A stretch of 64,000 nt of DNA from Paraburkholderia megapolitana (GCF_007556815.1 NZ_CP041745.1:3883001-3947000); one strand, 5' to 3'; positions 28,259 to 42,019 are shown, counted from the stretch's first letter. The notes: generated by a model from the sequence alone, not told the origin. Numbers and translations are program-made.

Positions 28259-29617
28259 ATGTTTCCCTCGTCTCGTGGCGCACCGCCCACCTCAGCCGAA
28301 GCGCCACGCGGTGACCTGGCCGCCGCTACCGTTCCGCCGTCGCGAAGCATCCCCGGTCGAGACCCGCGCGCGTTTCCCGCTGTGGCAACGGCAGGGACCA
28401 CAACAAGCCAGCGAACTGCTCTTTCAGACGATGCGGATGACACCGACTCCGCCCCCGCAGTCCGCCTGCTAACGGACACATTGCGCGAAGCGGCCACGCG
28501 TAATGCATCGGACATTCACGTTGAACCGGCGGAACACGGCTGGCGGATCCGCCTGAGAATCGACGGTGTGCTGCATGAGACCGGCAAGCCGCCCGCTCAC
28601 TTGCGCGACGCGTTCATCTCACGCGTGAAGGTGCTCGCCAGGATGGATATCGCCGAGCGGCGCATTCCGCAGGACGGCCGCCTGCGGCTCGCCGCGACCA
28701 AAGGGGCGTTCGAGGACTATCGCGTCAACTCGCTACCGACACTCTTCGGCGAAAAGCTGGTGCTGCGCCGACTCGAAGCGCTACCCACCGATCTGACGCT
28801 CGACTCGCTCGGGCTCGATGCGCAGCAACGCGATATCGTCGACGCCGCTATCCGCGCACCGCACGGCCTCGTGCTCGTCACCGGTCCCACGGGCAGCGGT
28901 AAAACGCTGTCGTTGTACTGCTTCCTGCAGATGCTGAATGTCGCGTCGCGCAATCTCTGTTCGGTGGAAGATCCGGCGGAGATCCAGCTTGCCGGCATCA
29001 ACCAGGTCGGCGTGCGCGAGAAAGCGGGGCTGACCTTCGCGATCGCACTGCGCGCGTTTTTGCGGCAGGACCCGGACGTGATCATGGTCGGCGAAATCCG
29101 CGACGAAGAAACCGCCGATGTCGCGGTGAAAGCCGCACAGACCGGCCACCTCGTACTTTCCACCTTGCATACGAACGACGCTCCTGCGGCGATCGCGCGG
29201 CTCATCGATATCGGCGTCGAGCCGTACAACCTCGCGGCGGCGTTGCGGCTCGTAACAGCGCAGCGGCTCGTGCGCCGTCTCTGCGTGTCGTGCCGCGTAC
29301 CGGCGAAGGAATCGGGCGCGGCACTGCTCGCGGCCGGCTTTGCGCGCGAGCATCTCGGCGACTGGCATCCATATACAGCGGCTGGATGCGCGGCGTGTCA
29401 TGGAATCGGTTATCGCGGGCGCATCGGCATTCACCAGGTGATGCCGGTTCCGGAGTCGATGCGCGACCTGATCGTCACGCGTGCGGGCACCCAGGCGATC
29501 TCGGCGCATGCGCAGAACGACGGACGCGTCACGACGCTGCGCGATGCGGCACTCGCCCGCGTGCGCGATGGCACGACGAGCCTCGCCGAAGCCCTCGCCG
29601 CCACGGAGACCCAATGA
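28259..29617 (+). CDS. pilB: Type IV pilus/type II secretion assembly ATPase, N-terminally short
   Basis: The 452-residue hexameric ATPase drives pilin assembly. It has the T2SSE core: ASDIHVEPAE, Walker A GPTGSGKT at residues 209-216, the Asp box region CSVEDPAEIQ, Walker B DPDVIMVGEIRDEETAD and the His box QTGHLVLSTLHTND. A zinc-binding pair CVSC and CAAC lies near the C-terminus. The first 65 residues are Ser/Pro/Ala-rich, and the usual PilB N-terminal regulatory domain of about 130 residues is missing. PilB versus GspE cannot be separated from sequence alone; linkage to pilC and pilD favours type IV pili. The stop overlaps pilC by 4 bases. Confidence 0.88.
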   Translation: MFPSSRGAPPTSAEAPRGDLAAATVPPSRSIPGRDPRAFPAVATAGTTTSQRTALSDDADDTDSAPAVRLLTDTLREAATRNASDIHVEPAEHGWRIRLRIDGVLHETGKPPAHLRDAFISRVKVLARMDIAERRIPQDGRLRLAATKGAFEDYRVNSLPTLFGEKLVLRRLEALPTDLTLDSLGLDAQQRDIVDAAIRAPHGLVLVTGPTGSGKTLSLYCFLQMLNVASRNLCSVEDPAEIQLAGINQVGVREKAGLTFAIALRAFLRQDPDVIMVGEIRDEETADVAVKAAQTGHLVLSTLHTNDAPAAIARLIDIGVEPYNLAAALRLVTAQRLVRRLCVSCRVPAKESGAALLAAGFAREHLGDWHPYTAAGCAACHGIGYRGRIGIHQVMPVPESMRDLIVTRAGTQAISAHAQNDGRVTTLRDAALARVRDGTTSLAEALAATETQ

Positions 29618-30825
29618 CACCCGACACCGCACCGCAGGACCTGCGCTTCGCGTGGCAGGCGCTCGACGCGACCGGAGCAGCGCGTCGCGGCTCGCTCGTT
29701 GCACCCGACGCGGCCGCAGCGCGTGCGATGCTCAGACGCGACAGCCTCTTCGTCGTAGAGCTCGCGGTACGCGGCCCGGCACTGCGCCCGAAAGCACGCA
29801 CCGCCGATGTCACGTTGTTCGCGCGCCAACTCTCGAGCCTGCTGCGCGCCGGGCTGCCGCTCGCTGCCGCGCTCGATCTGCTCGGCCAGGCGCCGGGGCC
29901 GCGCGGCATGCCACGCATCATCGCCGCCCTCGCGCGCGACATCACGGCCGGCCTCGATTTTTCCGCGGCATTGCGGCGGCATCCCGCGCAGTTCAACGCA
30001 TTGTTTTGCCAGCTGGTCGCCGTCGGCGAAGTGTCGGGCGCATTACCGACGATTCTCGCGCGCATCGCCGACGACCGCGAACGCAGCGCGACCCAGCGCG
30101 CAAAAGTGCGGGCGGCGCTCACCTATCCGGCGGCCATCCTGCTGCTCGCGCTTGCGATTACGGCAGCGTTGCTCGTCTGGGTAGTACCGACGTTCAAACA
30201 GATATTCGATGGCTTCGGAGCGAAACTGCCCGTGCCGACTCAAGTGGTGCTCGCGCTGTCCGACGCGGCGGCGCGCTGGAGCATCCCTGCCGTCGTCGCA
30301 ATCGGCGCCGGTAGTGCCGCACTGGGCGCGCTCATGCGGCGCTCGCCGGCAGCCCGCGTGCACGTTGCCCGTCTGTCCTTGCGGGCACCGCTGTTCGGAC
30401 GGCTGTTAAAGACACTTTGTGCGGCCCGCTGGGCCCGTGCGCTCGGCACATTACTCTCCGCCGGCACGCCGCTCGCCGATGCGTTCGATTCGCTGACCCA
30501 CGCCACCGGCAACGCCTACTTCGACCGCGCGACGGCCGACATCGCCACGCGTCTGCGTCGCGGCGAACGGCTCGCAGCGGCGATGCGCGCGGCCGGCTGC
30601 TTTCCCGCCGACGTGGTCCAGCCGGTCGCAGTGGCCGAAGAATCGGGCGCTCTCGACACGATGCTGCTCGACGTCGCCGCGCTCAGCGACCGTCAGGTCG
30701 ACGAACAGATCAGCACGCTCGCGAGCCTGTGCGAACCGCTAGTGATCGTTGTGCTAGGTGGGCTGGTCGGCGGCCTTGTGATCGCGATGTATCTTCCCAT
30801 CATTCAACTCGGCAACGTGGTGTAG
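29614..30825 (+). CDS. pilC: Type IV pilus inner membrane platform protein
   Basis: The 403-residue product contains two T2SSF domains, each with the signature LF.RQLSSLLRAGLPLA-like start (residues 66-190 and about 265-390). Three hydrophobic helices occur near residues 175-195, 225-245 and 370-395. It is the membrane platform on which the PilB ATPase acts. ATG 29614 overlaps the pilB stop by 4 bases. The frame continues upstream in pilB, but that part is antisense to nothing and is only a shadow. Confidence 0.9.
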   Translation: MTPDTAPQDLRFAWQALDATGAARRGSLVAPDAAAARAMLRRDSLFVVELAVRGPALRPKARTADVTLFARQLSSLLRAGLPLAAALDLLGQAPGPRGMPRIIAALARDITAGLDFSAALRRHPAQFNALFCQLVAVGEVSGALPTILARIADDRERSATQRAKVRAALTYPAAILLLALAITAALLVWVVPTFKQIFDGFGAKLPVPTQVVLALSDAAARWSIPAVVAIGAGSAALGALMRRSPAARVHVARLSLRAPLFGRLLKTLCAARWARALGTLLSAGTPLADAFDSLTHATGNAYFDRATADIATRLRRGERLAAAMRAAGCFPADVVQPVAVAEESGALDTMLLDVAALSDRQVDEQISTLASLCEPLVIVVLGGLVGGLVIAMYLPIIQLGNVV

Positions 30826-30853
30826 CATCGCAGCCGAATCCCACTTTTCCGTT

Positions 30854-31786
30854 ATGCCGGCTACCTATCCGACCGTGTCCGATTCCCTGTTTAGCAGCCC
30901 CTGGGGCCGCGTCGCCACCGATGTCGGCACGACCTTCAGCATGTTGCCGGTCAGTGTGCAGATCGCTTTCGCGATCATGTTCGGGCTCGTGATCGGCAGC
31001 TTTCTCAGCGTGGTCGCGCACCGTCTGCCGATCATGCTGGAACGCGCCTGGCGCAACGAGGTCAGCGACGCAACCGGCCAGCCTCCCGACGACGACGGCC
31101 TCCCCATCCGCTACAACCTCTGGCTGCCGCGCAGCGCATGCACGCATTGCGGCCATACGTTGCGCGCGTGGGAGAACATCCCGGTTGTGAGCTATGTGCT
31201 GCTGCGCGGCCGCTGCTCGCAATGCGGAACCCATGTGAGCCGGCGCTATCCGCTACTCGAACTCGCGAGCGCAGCCTGCGCGGTCGCGGCGCTCGTCTCG
31301 TTCGGCCCTACCCTGATGGCGCTGGCCGCGTTCGGCCTGTGCGCCGCGTTGCTCGCGATGAGCGTAATCGATATCGATACGCACCTGCTGCCCGACTCCA
31401 TCACGCTGCCGCTGCTGTGGGCAGGGCTGATCGTCAACTTCGACGGGCTCTTCGCGAGCTTGCACGACGCGGTGCTCGGCGCGATCACCGGGTATCTCGT
31501 GCTGTGGTGCGTACACTGGGTATTCAGGCTGGTGCGCGGCATCGAAGGAATGGGCTACGGCGATTTCAAGCTGCTCGCCGCGCTCGGCGCCTGGCTGGGC
31601 TGGGCCGCGCTGCCGCAAATCGTGCTGGTGGCGGCCGTCGCGGGCGCCGTGGTCGGACTCGCGGCAACGTGGCGCGGCCGTATGCGTTTCGAGGAACCGC
31701 TGCCGTTCGGTCCGTTCCTCGCGGCCGGCGGCGCGCTCACGCTGTTTATCGGCACACCGCTCTATCTGGCGCTCGGGGGAGGCTGA
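30854..31786 (+). CDS. pilD: Prepilin leader peptidase / N-methyltransferase
   Basis: The 310-residue membrane enzyme cleaves type IV prepilins and N-methylates the new N-terminal residue. The N-terminal DiS_P_DiS domain has the zinc cysteines CTHC and CSQC flanking [19 protein letters not shown]. The peptidase A24 domain has the two catalytic aspartates in [14 protein letters not shown] and [11 protein letters not shown]. About seven to eight hydrophobic segments are present. It follows pilC by 28 bases and precedes coaE by 4 bases, a linkage known in many proteobacteria. Confidence 0.95.
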   Translation: MPATYPTVSDSLFSSPWGRVATDVGTTFSMLPVSVQIAFAIMFGLVIGSFLSVVAHRLPIMLERAWRNEVSDATGQPPDDDGLPIRYNLWLPRSACTHCGHTLRAWENIPVVSYVLLRGRCSQCGTHVSRRYPLLELASAACAVAALVSFGPTLMALAAFGLCAALLAMSVIDIDTHLLPDSITLPLLWAGLIVNFDGLFASLHDAVLGAITGYLVLWCVHWVFRLVRGIEGMGYGDFKLLAALGAWLGWAALPQIVLVAAVAGAVVGLAATWRGRMRFEEPLPFGPFLAAGGALTLFIGTPLYLALGGG

Positions 31787-31790
31787 CACT

Positions 31791-32396
31791 ATGTTTGCGG
31801 TTGGATTGACGGGGGGTATCGGTAGCGGCAAATCGACGGTGGCCGACAGGTTCGGCGCACTCGGTGTGCCGCTTGTCGATACCGATGTGATCGCGCATCG
31901 CATCACGGCGCCGAACGGTGTCGCGATGCCGGCGATCGCCCAGGAGTTCGGCCCGTCGTTCGTCACGACCGACGGTTCGCTCGATCGCGCACAGATGCGT
32001 ACGCTGATCTTCAGCGACGACACCGCACGCAAGCGTCTCGAAGCCATTACGCATCCATTGATCCGTGCGGAAACCCAGCGGGAACGCAACGACGCGCAGG
32101 GTCCCTATGTCATCGTCGTGGTGCCGCTGCTCGTCGAATCGGGCAACTGGAAGACACGCGTGGACCGCGTCCTCACCGTCGACTGCAGCGTCGAAACGCA
32201 GATCGCACGCGTGATGCGGCGCAACGCCTTCTCGCGCGAACAGGTGCTGGCGATCATCGCGCGCCAGGCCACGCGCGAACAGCGCCTCGCCGCCGCCGAC
32301 GACACGATCGTCAACGAAGACGCCCCACCCGATGCGCTACAGATTCAGGTCGAAGCGTTGCATCGCGCTTATCTCGCTTACGCGCATACCGCCTGA
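31791..32396 (+). CDS. coaE: Dephospho-CoA kinase
   Basis: The 201-residue kinase phosphorylates the ribose 3'-OH of dephospho-CoA in the last step of CoA synthesis. The P-loop [12 protein letters not shown] is at residues 6-17, followed by [10 protein letters not shown] and [12 protein letters not shown]. Length and start are normal. It is closely spaced with pilD (4 bases) and lies 198 bases before zapD. Confidence 0.96.
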   Translation: MFAVGLTGGIGSGKSTVADRFGALGVPLVDTDVIAHRITAPNGVAMPAIAQEFGPSFVTTDGSLDRAQMRTLIFSDDTARKRLEAITHPLIRAETQRERNDAQGPYVIVVVPLLVESGNWKTRVDRVLTVDCSVETQIARVMRRNAFSREQVLAIIARQATREQRLAAADDTIVNEDAPPDALQIQVEALHRAYLAYAHTA

Positions 32397-32549
32397 TACT
32401 TCGGGTTCACGGCAGTGCAGTGAGCGGCCCGAGAAATGTGCGCTTGCCCGCCTTTCGCAGGGAACTTCGGCAGTGCAATGACAGACAGAATAAATTGCGT
32501 GAGGACACGCATAAAGTGCGTGATTGCGGGGGTAGTCTCACGGCATTAG

Positions 32550-33350
<801 letters not shown>

Positions 33351-33445
33351 TCGCGTGGTGCGCCGTGTCGGCACCACTCTTTAAGCCGCCCGAAACGCCC
33401 TCAAGTAAACTACCCGTTCCGTTTTGAGATTGACTGCCTGATCGA

Positions 33446-33643
33446 ATGCCCACCGTCGTCAAATGCCCCACTTGCGCAAAGGATGTCCGCTGGACCTCTG
33501 AGAACCGCTTCCGCCCGTTCTGCTCCGAGCGATGCAAACAGATCGATCTCGGCGCATGGGCCGCTGAGAAATACCGGATTGGCGGGACCAATGATGAGCT
33601 GCCGCCGGATGAAGCGCCGGCCGGCGACACCCCACCCCACTAG
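33446..33643 (+). CDS. yacG: DNA gyrase inhibitor YacG (zinc-binding)
   Basis: The 65-residue zinc protein has cysteines at 7, 10, 26 and 30 (CPTC and CSERC) and the segment [17 protein letters not shown] typical of YacG, which binds GyrB and inhibits gyrase. It lies 95 bases after zapD. The C-terminal tail is acidic and variable. Confidence 0.92.
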   Translation: MPTVVKCPTCAKDVRWTSENRFRPFCSERCKQIDLGAWAAEKYRIGGTNDELPPDEAPAGDTPPH

Positions 33644-33694
33644 CATCCGCAGCGCGATCGGTGCGGGCCTTCCAGTCCGCACCCATCCGCGACG

Positions 33695-34111
33695 CTATTC
33701 CGCCGCAAGCCACTCCAGCACAGGAATCGTCGCCGGCAACAGCGGCGCAACGTCGGCCGGCAGCGTCTGCCAGACGAACGCCTGGCCTTCGCGGCCATGC
33801 GGTTCACCGGTCCACGCGGTCACCTTGCAGAAATACAGGCGCACATAGGCGTGCGGGTAATCATGCTCGAGCGTGTGCCAGCGGTGGCTCGCCTGCACGT
33901 CGATACCGAGCTCTTCATGCAGTTCGCGTGCGAGCGCCGCTTCCACCGACTCCCCCGGCTCGAGCTTGCCGCCGGGAAATTCCCAGTAGCCCTCATACGG
34001 CTTGCCGGCCGGCCGCTGCGCCAGCAGGTAGCGCCCATCAGGTTGCACCAGCACGCCGACCGCGACTTCGGTAACCGGCCGCGCCGGGGTAGGCTCCACA
34101 GCGCCGGTCAT
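33695..34111 (-). CDS. mutT: MutT-type Nudix hydrolase (8-oxo-dGTP diphosphatase)
   Basis: The 138-residue product sanitises oxidised guanine nucleotides. The Nudix box GGKLEPGESVEAALARELHEELGI is intact and EFPGGKLE precedes it, as in MutT. ATG 34111 overlaps the stop of the DUF815 gene by 4 bases; the frame upstream is inside that gene. The convergent yacG ends 51 bases away. Confidence 0.9.
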   Translation of the reverse strand: MTGAVEPTPARPVTEVAVGVLVQPDGRYLLAQRPAGKPYEGYWEFPGGKLEPGESVEAALARELHEELGIDVQASHRWHTLEHDYPHAYVRLYFCKVTAWTGEPHGREGQAFVWQTLPADVAPLLPATIPVLEWLAAE

Positions 34112-34977
34112 GCGGGCGTCCGCCGGCCGGACCAGTCGCGTGCGAACTGCCACGCCACCCGCCCCGAGCGCGAGCCGCGTTCCAGCGCCCACACCAGCGC
34201 ATCGCCGCGCGCCGCCTCGACACCCGCATCGTCGCAGCCGAAGTGACGCAGCCAGTGGCCGACGATCGACAGGTAATCGTCCTGCTTGAACGGATAGAAG
34301 CTCACCCACAACCCGAAGCGCTCGGACAGCGAGATCTTTTCTTCGACCACTTCGCCCGGATGAATCTCGCCGTCCGCGGTGTGCTTATAGGTCTCGTTGT
34401 CGCTCATGTATTCGGGCAACAGATGACGCCGGTTCGAAGTCGCATAGATCAGCACGTTGTCCGACTGCGCAGCGATCGAGCCGTCGAGCGCAACTTTCAG
34501 TGCCTTGTAGCCCGACTCACCGTCCTCGAACGAGAGGTCGTCGCAGAACACGATGAAGCGTTCAGGACGCGCCGAAATCAGGTCGACGATGTCGCCGAGA
34601 TCGTGCAGATCGTCCTTGTCGACTTCGATCAGCCGCAGGCCTTCGTTTGAAAACGCATTCAGGCAGGCCTTGATCAACGACGACTTGCCGGTGCCGCGGG
34701 CGCCAGTCAGCAGCACGTTGTTGGCAGGCTGGCTACGCACGAACTGGCGCGTGTTCTGCTCGATCAGCGATTTCTGGCGCTCGATGTTCTGCAGGTCGTC
34801 GAGCGTGATCGTCGAAATGGCGGGCACCGGCTGGAGATAACCGCGGCCCTGGCGCGTACGCCAGCGAAACGCGACGCCCGCGCTCCAGTCGATATTGGGC
34901 GCGGCAGGCGGCAGCACCGCCTCCAGGCGGCCAAGCAACGCCTCGGCGCGGGTCAGAAACTGTTCGAGCTTATCCAT
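34108..34977 (-). CDS. DUF815 P-loop ATPase
   Basis: The 289-residue product contains an AAA-like ATPase domain with Walker A LLTGARGTGKSSL, Walker B FIVFCDDLSFEDGE and a sensor-like IYATSNRRHLLPE. It belongs to the DUF815 family, whose cellular role is not established. It sits between argJ (18 bases away) and mutT (4-base overlap), an order seen in other betaproteobacteria. Confidence 0.9.
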   Translation of the reverse strand: MDKLEQFLTRAEALLGRLEAVLPPAAPNIDWSAGVAFRWRTRQGRGYLQPVPAISTITLDDLQNIERQKSLIEQNTRQFVRSQPANNVLLTGARGTGKSSLIKACLNAFSNEGLRLIEVDKDDLHDLGDIVDLISARPERFIVFCDDLSFEDGESGYKALKVALDGSIAAQSDNVLIYATSNRRHLLPEYMSDNETYKHTADGEIHPGEVVEEKISLSERFGLWVSFYPFKQDDYLSIVGHWLRHFGCDDAGVEAARGDALVWALERGSRSGRVAWQFARDWSGRRTPA

Positions 34978-34995
34978 GAGAAGAGAAAGTGCAGA

Positions 34996-36237
34996 TCAGG
35001 AACGATAGTCGGCATTGATGCTCACGTATTCGTGCGAGAGATCGCAGGTCCAGATCGTGGCCTGTGCATCCCCTCGCCCGAGCAGCACGCGAATCGCGAT
35101 CTCGCTCTTCTTCATGACACGCTGCCCATCTTCTTCGCGGTAGTCCGGATTGCGGCCCCCCGCCTTCGCCACCAGTACGTCGTCGAGGTACAGATCGATC
35201 TTGCCGACATCGAGATCGTTCACCCCGGCGTAGCCGATCGCGGCCAGGATGCGGCCGAGATTCGGATCGGATGCGTAGAACGCTGTCTTCACGAGCGGCG
35301 AATGGCCGATCGCATAGGCGATCTGCCGGCATTCGGCGACGTCACGGCCGCCTTCGACCTGTACCGTCATGAACTTCGTCGCGCCTTCGCCGTCGCGCAC
35401 GATCAGTTGCGCGAGCGCTTGCGCCGCGTCGGTCACTGCGTCGCGCAGCGCCACATACGCGGGCGAATCCGTCGACGTCACCGCCGGCAGGCTCGATTTC
35501 CCCGAGGCGATCAGGATGAACGAGTCGTTCGTCGACGTATCGCCATCGATTGTGATGCAGTTGAACGAGCGGTCCGCCACATGCTTGACGAGCGCGTCGA
35601 GCACGGGCTGGGCGACGGCGGCGTCGAATGCGAGGAAGCCGAGCATGGTCGCCATGTTCGGCTTGATCATGCCCGCGCCCTTGCTGATGCCGCTCAATGT
35701 CACCGTGTGACCGTCGATCGTCACCTGGCGCGACACGGCTTTCGGCAGCGTATCGGTGGTCATGATCGACTGCGCGGCTTCGTACCAGTGAGCCGCCTTC
35801 CGGTTCTCGAGCGCGGCAGGCAAGCCTGCTTTCAGACGATCGAGCGGCAACGGTTCGAGAATCACGCCGGTCGAGAACGGCAGCACCTGCTCGGGCGCGA
35901 TGCCTGCCAGTCGCGCGAGTTCCTTGCAGGTTTCGCGTGCGATCACGAGGCCCGGTTCGCCGGTACCTGCATTCGCGTTGCCCGTATTCACGACCAGCGC
36001 GCGTATCCCCTTGCCGCTCGAGCGTACGTGCTCGAGATGCTCACGACACACCGTGACCGGCGCGGCGCAAAAACGGTTCGACGTGAACACGCCGGCGACC
36101 GTCGCGCCTTCATCGACGGAAATGACCAGCACGTCCTTGCGGTTCGGCTTACGGATGTGCGCTTCCGCCCAGCCGAGCGTAACGCCGGCTACCGGATGCA
36201 ATTGAGTGGGATCGATCGAGGGGAAATTGACAGCCAT
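34996..36237 (-). CDS. argJ: Bifunctional ornithine acetyltransferase / N-acetylglutamate synthase
   Basis: The 413-residue proenzyme transfers acetyl groups from N-acetylornithine to glutamate, and in the bifunctional form also makes N-acetylglutamate from acetyl-CoA, in arginine synthesis. The self-cleavage site lies in [16 protein letters not shown], between Ala and the nucleophilic Thr of ATML. The [10 protein letters not shown] segment and the glycine-rich [14 protein letters not shown] are typical. Length is normal. Confidence 0.96.
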   Translation of the reverse strand: MAVNFPSIDPTQLHPVAGVTLGWAEAHIRKPNRKDVLVISVDEGATVAGVFTSNRFCAAPVTVCREHLEHVRSSGKGIRALVVNTGNANAGTGEPGLVIARETCKELARLAGIAPEQVLPFSTGVILEPLPLDRLKAGLPAALENRKAAHWYEAAQSIMTTDTLPKAVSRQVTIDGHTVTLSGISKGAGMIKPNMATMLGFLAFDAAVAQPVLDALVKHVADRSFNCITIDGDTSTNDSFILIASGKSSLPAVTSTDSPAYVALRDAVTDAAQALAQLIVRDGEGATKFMTVQVEGGRDVAECRQIAYAIGHSPLVKTAFYASDPNLGRILAAIGYAGVNDLDVGKIDLYLDDVLVAKAGGRNPDYREEDGQRVMKKSEIAIRVLLGRGDAQATIWTCDLSHEYVSINADYRS

Positions 36238-36257
36238 GGTCGCGACCTGTCGGAGCT

Positions 36258-36282
36258 GAAAATGCCGGCGAAAGCCGGCATT
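36258..36282 (-). terminator. Rho-independent terminator after secA
   Basis: On the minus strand AATGCCGGC pairs with GCCGGCATT around TTTC and is followed by TTTTC (36262-36258). It lies about 58 bases after the secA stop and before argJ. Confidence 0.8.
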
Positions 36283-36339
36283 GGAGAATGGGAATAGAAC
36301 TGGCGCTCCGGCACAACGGCCGGCGCGCCGCCTTCGGTC

Positions 36340-39144
<2,805 letters not shown>

Positions 39145-39445
39145 CGGATCGGTGTCTGCGTCGCGGCTTCGGCGAGGCGTCGTGCGTGTTTTTCACGTCC
39201 GGCGCGCCCGGTTCGGTGGGGCCTCGGCGGCTTAGGTCCAAGAGTGAATTCGAATCGGGGATTTTAGCACGCGCGTCCGTGAGCGCCTGTGTCACGCACG
39301 AGACCGCTTAATGCCACCCGCGGCCCATGCCGACAGGCGCCGCGAGCCGCAAGAGCAACCAACCCACGGGCTGGCCGCGCAATAGCCGCGGTACAATTCC
39401 CACGCATGGCGCGCACAATGCGCGAGCATGCCCTTATTCCCACAC
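39145..39445. other. Divergent secA / DUF721 promoter region
   Basis: This 301-base gap is the start region of secA (-) and the DUF721 gene (+). A TACAAT at 39392-39397 could be a plus-strand -10 element, but no good -35 precedes it. I see no gene or strong structure in the rest. Confidence 0.4.
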
Positions 39446-39922
39446 ATGAGCCGTTCCACGTCCTTTTCAAGACCGCAGAATTCGCGCCGCCCGCAGCCGG
39501 TCGCCGAGGTGCTCGGCCGTACAGATGCGTTCGCCGCGCTGCGTGCCGGTGTCGAGCAGATTGCTGCGCTCCAGCGCGATCTGCAGCAGTTGCTGCCCGA
39601 CTATCTGGCGGCGAGTGTCGAACCGGGATTCATCAAGGACGGTGTGCTCGCGCTGTTCGCGGCACATAACGCGCTGGCCGCGCGGTTACGACATATGGAA
39701 CCGCGTCTGATCGCCGATCTGCAGCAGCGCGGCTGGGCGGTCAATGCGCTGAAGATTCGGGTGCGGCCGCAGCCGGTGAAGGAACCGGCGCCGGTCAAAC
39801 AGGCGCGCATGACATCGGTGGGGGCGACGGCGTTGCAGGCGCTCAGCGAATCGCTGGAGAAGTCACCGTTGCAGGCAGCGCTCGCCAGAATGGCGAGCCG
39901 GCATCTGAAAAAGCGGGATTGA
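39446..39922 (+). CDS. DUF721/DciA-like protein
   Basis: The 158-residue product has a disordered, Arg/Gln-rich N-terminus (MSRSTSFSRPQNSRRPQP) and then a DUF721-like domain (VAEVLGRTDAFAALRAG, LRHMEPRLIADLQQRGWAVNALKIRVRP). DUF721 proteins related to DciA can act with the replicative helicase DnaB in bacteria that lack DnaC, but short DUF721 proteins beside secA are less clear. An in-frame ATG at 39428 would add six residues; neither start has a good ribosome-binding site. It is divergent from secA. Confidence 0.75.
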   Translation: MSRSTSFSRPQNSRRPQPVAEVLGRTDAFAALRAGVEQIAALQRDLQQLLPDYLAASVEPGFIKDGVLALFAAHNALAARLRHMEPRLIADLQQRGWAVNALKIRVRPQPVKEPAPVKQARMTSVGATALQALSESLEKSPLQAALARMASRHLKKRD

Positions 39923-40095
39923 ATGTGATGAGCTGCCGGGCTTTCCCCGGAGTACTGGTCGCGCATGGGCTGCGGTTCGAACCCCACGTAGCGTAGGCCG
40001 GACGCCAAACCCACGAAGTCCCGGCTTTCCCAGACCGAAAACAAAAGACTCGCGGGAAAAACCGGAAAAACCCAAGCTACTGGCTTTCTACTGCC

Positions 40096-41013
40096 TCAGG
40101 CAAACGCCGTTTGCGCGTCGTATCCAAAGCCGCGCGGCGCTTTTTGCAGGTCGTCGAAGGTGACGATTTCGTAGGCGTCTTCGTGCGCGAGGAGTTCGCG
40201 CAGCAATGCGTTGTTCAGTCCGTGGCCCGACTTGTAGGCGGTGTACGACGCCAGCAGCGGATGGCCGACGACATAAAGATCGCCGATCGCATCGAGCATC
40301 TTGTGCTTCACGAATTCGTCGTCGTAACGCAGGCCGTCGTTGTTCAGGATGCGGTATTCGTCGAGCGCGATGGCGTTGTCGAGGCTGGCACCGCGTGCAA
40401 GGCCCAGTTCACGCAATTGTTCGACTTCATGTGCGTAACCGAACGTGCGCGCCCGAGCGATATCGCGCACGTAAGACGTGTGTTCGAAATCCACTTCCAG
40501 CGACTGACCGGTTTTATCGACGGCCGGATGACGGAAATCGATCGTGAACTTCAGCTTGAAGCCGAAATACGGGTCGAGACGCGCGAACTTGTCGCCATCG
40601 ACGATTTCGACCGGTTTCTTGACCTTGATGAATTTCTTCGCCGCGCCCTGCTCTTCAATTCCCGCCGACTGGATCAGGAACACGAACGAAGCCGCGCTGC
40701 CATCCATGATGGGGATTTCTTCGGCCGTGACGTCGACATACATATTGTCGATACCGAGGCCCGCAAGCGCGGACATCAGATGCTCGACCGTCGACACGCG
40801 CACGCCGTCCTTCTGCAGCACCGACGCCAGCCGCGTATCGCCGACCGACAGCGCCGAGGCCGGAATATCGACCGGCGTGGGCAAATCCACGCGCGCGAAT
40901 ACGATGCCCGTGTCCGGCGCCGCCGGGCGGAGCGTCAGCTCAACCTTGCGGCCCGAATGCACGCCGATGCCGACCGTCTTCACGATCGATTTGATAGTCC
41001 GCTGCTTCAACAT
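40096..41013 (-). CDS. lpxC: UDP-3-O-acyl-N-acetylglucosamine deacetylase
   Basis: The 305-residue zinc enzyme carries out the committed step of lipid A synthesis. It begins [21 protein letters not shown], with the zinc histidine in [10 protein letters not shown] at residue 78 and the other ligands in [10 protein letters not shown] near residues 237-241. The [12 protein letters not shown] segment near the C-terminus has the catalytic-site histidine. It closes the dcw gene group, with the peroxiredoxin between it and ftsZ. Confidence 0.97.
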   Translation of the reverse strand: MLKQRTIKSIVKTVGIGVHSGRKVELTLRPAAPDTGIVFARVDLPTPVDIPASALSVGDTRLASVLQKDGVRVSTVEHLMSALAGLGIDNMYVDVTAEEIPIMDGSAASFVFLIQSAGIEEQGAAKKFIKVKKPVEIVDGDKFARLDPYFGFKLKFTIDFRHPAVDKTGQSLEVDFEHTSYVRDIARARTFGYAHEVEQLRELGLARGASLDNAIALDEYRILNNDGLRYDDEFVKHKMLDAIGDLYVVGHPLLASYTAYKSGHGLNNALLRELLAHEDAYEIVTFDDLQKAPRGFGYDAQTAFA

Positions 41014-41160
41014 GATGATCTTTTACTCGATTGAAAATCCCAATGGGACTTCTGATTCCATAGCCGCGAGTATACTCCATCTGCTCGCAACCCGTTTTGC
41101 CCGCAACGTATCAATCTGTTTCGAGCAATTACCCGGGCGCTGAAAGAAAGGAAAGCATGA

Positions 41161-41203
41161 CGGGCCGATGTCCGGAACGGAGGCGTTTCCGGTCATCGGC
41201 CCG
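41161..41203 (-). terminator. Large hairpin, probable terminator after the peroxiredoxin gene
   Basis: CGGGCCGATG (41161-41170) and CATCGGCCCG (41194-41203) pair perfectly, then one T-T mismatch, then CCGGAA with TTCCGG, around a 9-base loop. On the minus strand a U-rich tract TCATGCTTTCCTTTC follows. It lies 77-119 bases after the peroxiredoxin stop, so it would isolate lpxC transcription. Confidence 0.7.
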
Positions 41204-41279
41204 CGTAACGGCCTGTCACATCCCAGTCATGTTGCCGTTGCCCTCGCACAACGCAAGGCGGCAGCAAAGACCGGCGCAA

Positions 41280-41783
41280 CTAGGTCAACGTGGCGAGAAT
41301 GCTCTGCGCATCGCTGACTTCGAACTTGCCGGGTGCCTCGACGTTCAGCGTCTTGACCACGCCGTCGTCGACCACCATCGCGTAGCGCTGGGAACGGATT
41401 CCCATGCCGCGCGCCGACAAATCCTGCTCCAGACCAAGCGCCCGCGTGAAAGCCGCACTGCCGTCCGCCATCATGCGCACCTTGCCCGAGGTGTGCTGAT
41501 CGCGGCCCCACGCGCCCATGACGAAAGCATCGTTGACGGACACGCACCAGATCTCATCGATGCCGGCAGCGCGCAACTGCCCGGCGTGTTCGACATAACC
41601 TGGCACGTGCTTCGCCGAACAGGTCGGCGTGAACGCGCCCGGTAACCCGAAGATCACCACACGCTTGCCCGCCGTCTGTCCGCGCACATCGAAACTGTTC
41701 GGTCCGATCGTGCAGCCCGCGCGGTCGTCCTCGATAAATTCGAAGAGCGTCGCGTCAGGCAGCTTTTCGCCTGTCTGAATCAT
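41280..41783 (-). CDS. Prx5-type peroxiredoxin (redoxin)
   Basis: The 167-residue peroxidase has the peroxidatic cysteine at residue 55 in LPGAFTPTCSAKHVPGY, the Prx5/AhpE-like signature. Two further cysteines (24 and 80) are present and C80 in EIWCVSVND could help resolve, but I cannot tell 1-Cys from atypical 2-Cys. The reductant may be glutathione/glutaredoxin, as for related proteins. It lies between ftsZ (236 bases) and lpxC (266 bases), inside the cell-division gene group. Confidence 0.9.
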   Translation of the reverse strand: MIQTGEKLPDATLFEFIEDDRAGCTIGPNSFDVRGQTAGKRVVIFGLPGAFTPTCSAKHVPGYVEHAGQLRAAGIDEIWCVSVNDAFVMGAWGRDQHTSGKVRMMADGSAAFTRALGLEQDLSARGMGIRSQRYAMVVDDGVVKTLNVEAPGKFEVSDAQSILATLT

Positions 41784-42019
41784 GCTCGATCCTTCACTTC
41801 GATACACAGCCTGCCCGCACGTTGTCGTGACTCAAGTGACGGATGGTACGCCTCGCGGCGACACTTGCCCGCTCCACTTCGCAAAACCGAAGAGGGCACC
41901 TGTCCTTGCCGCGCGTCTGAACAAACGCGGCTTGTCAGCCGGTCCACCTGTCACGTCCGTGCATTCGCGAACGGCGCTGCATGATGCAGCCGCGCCGCGG
42001 CGAAAGCCTGGCCCGTGCG

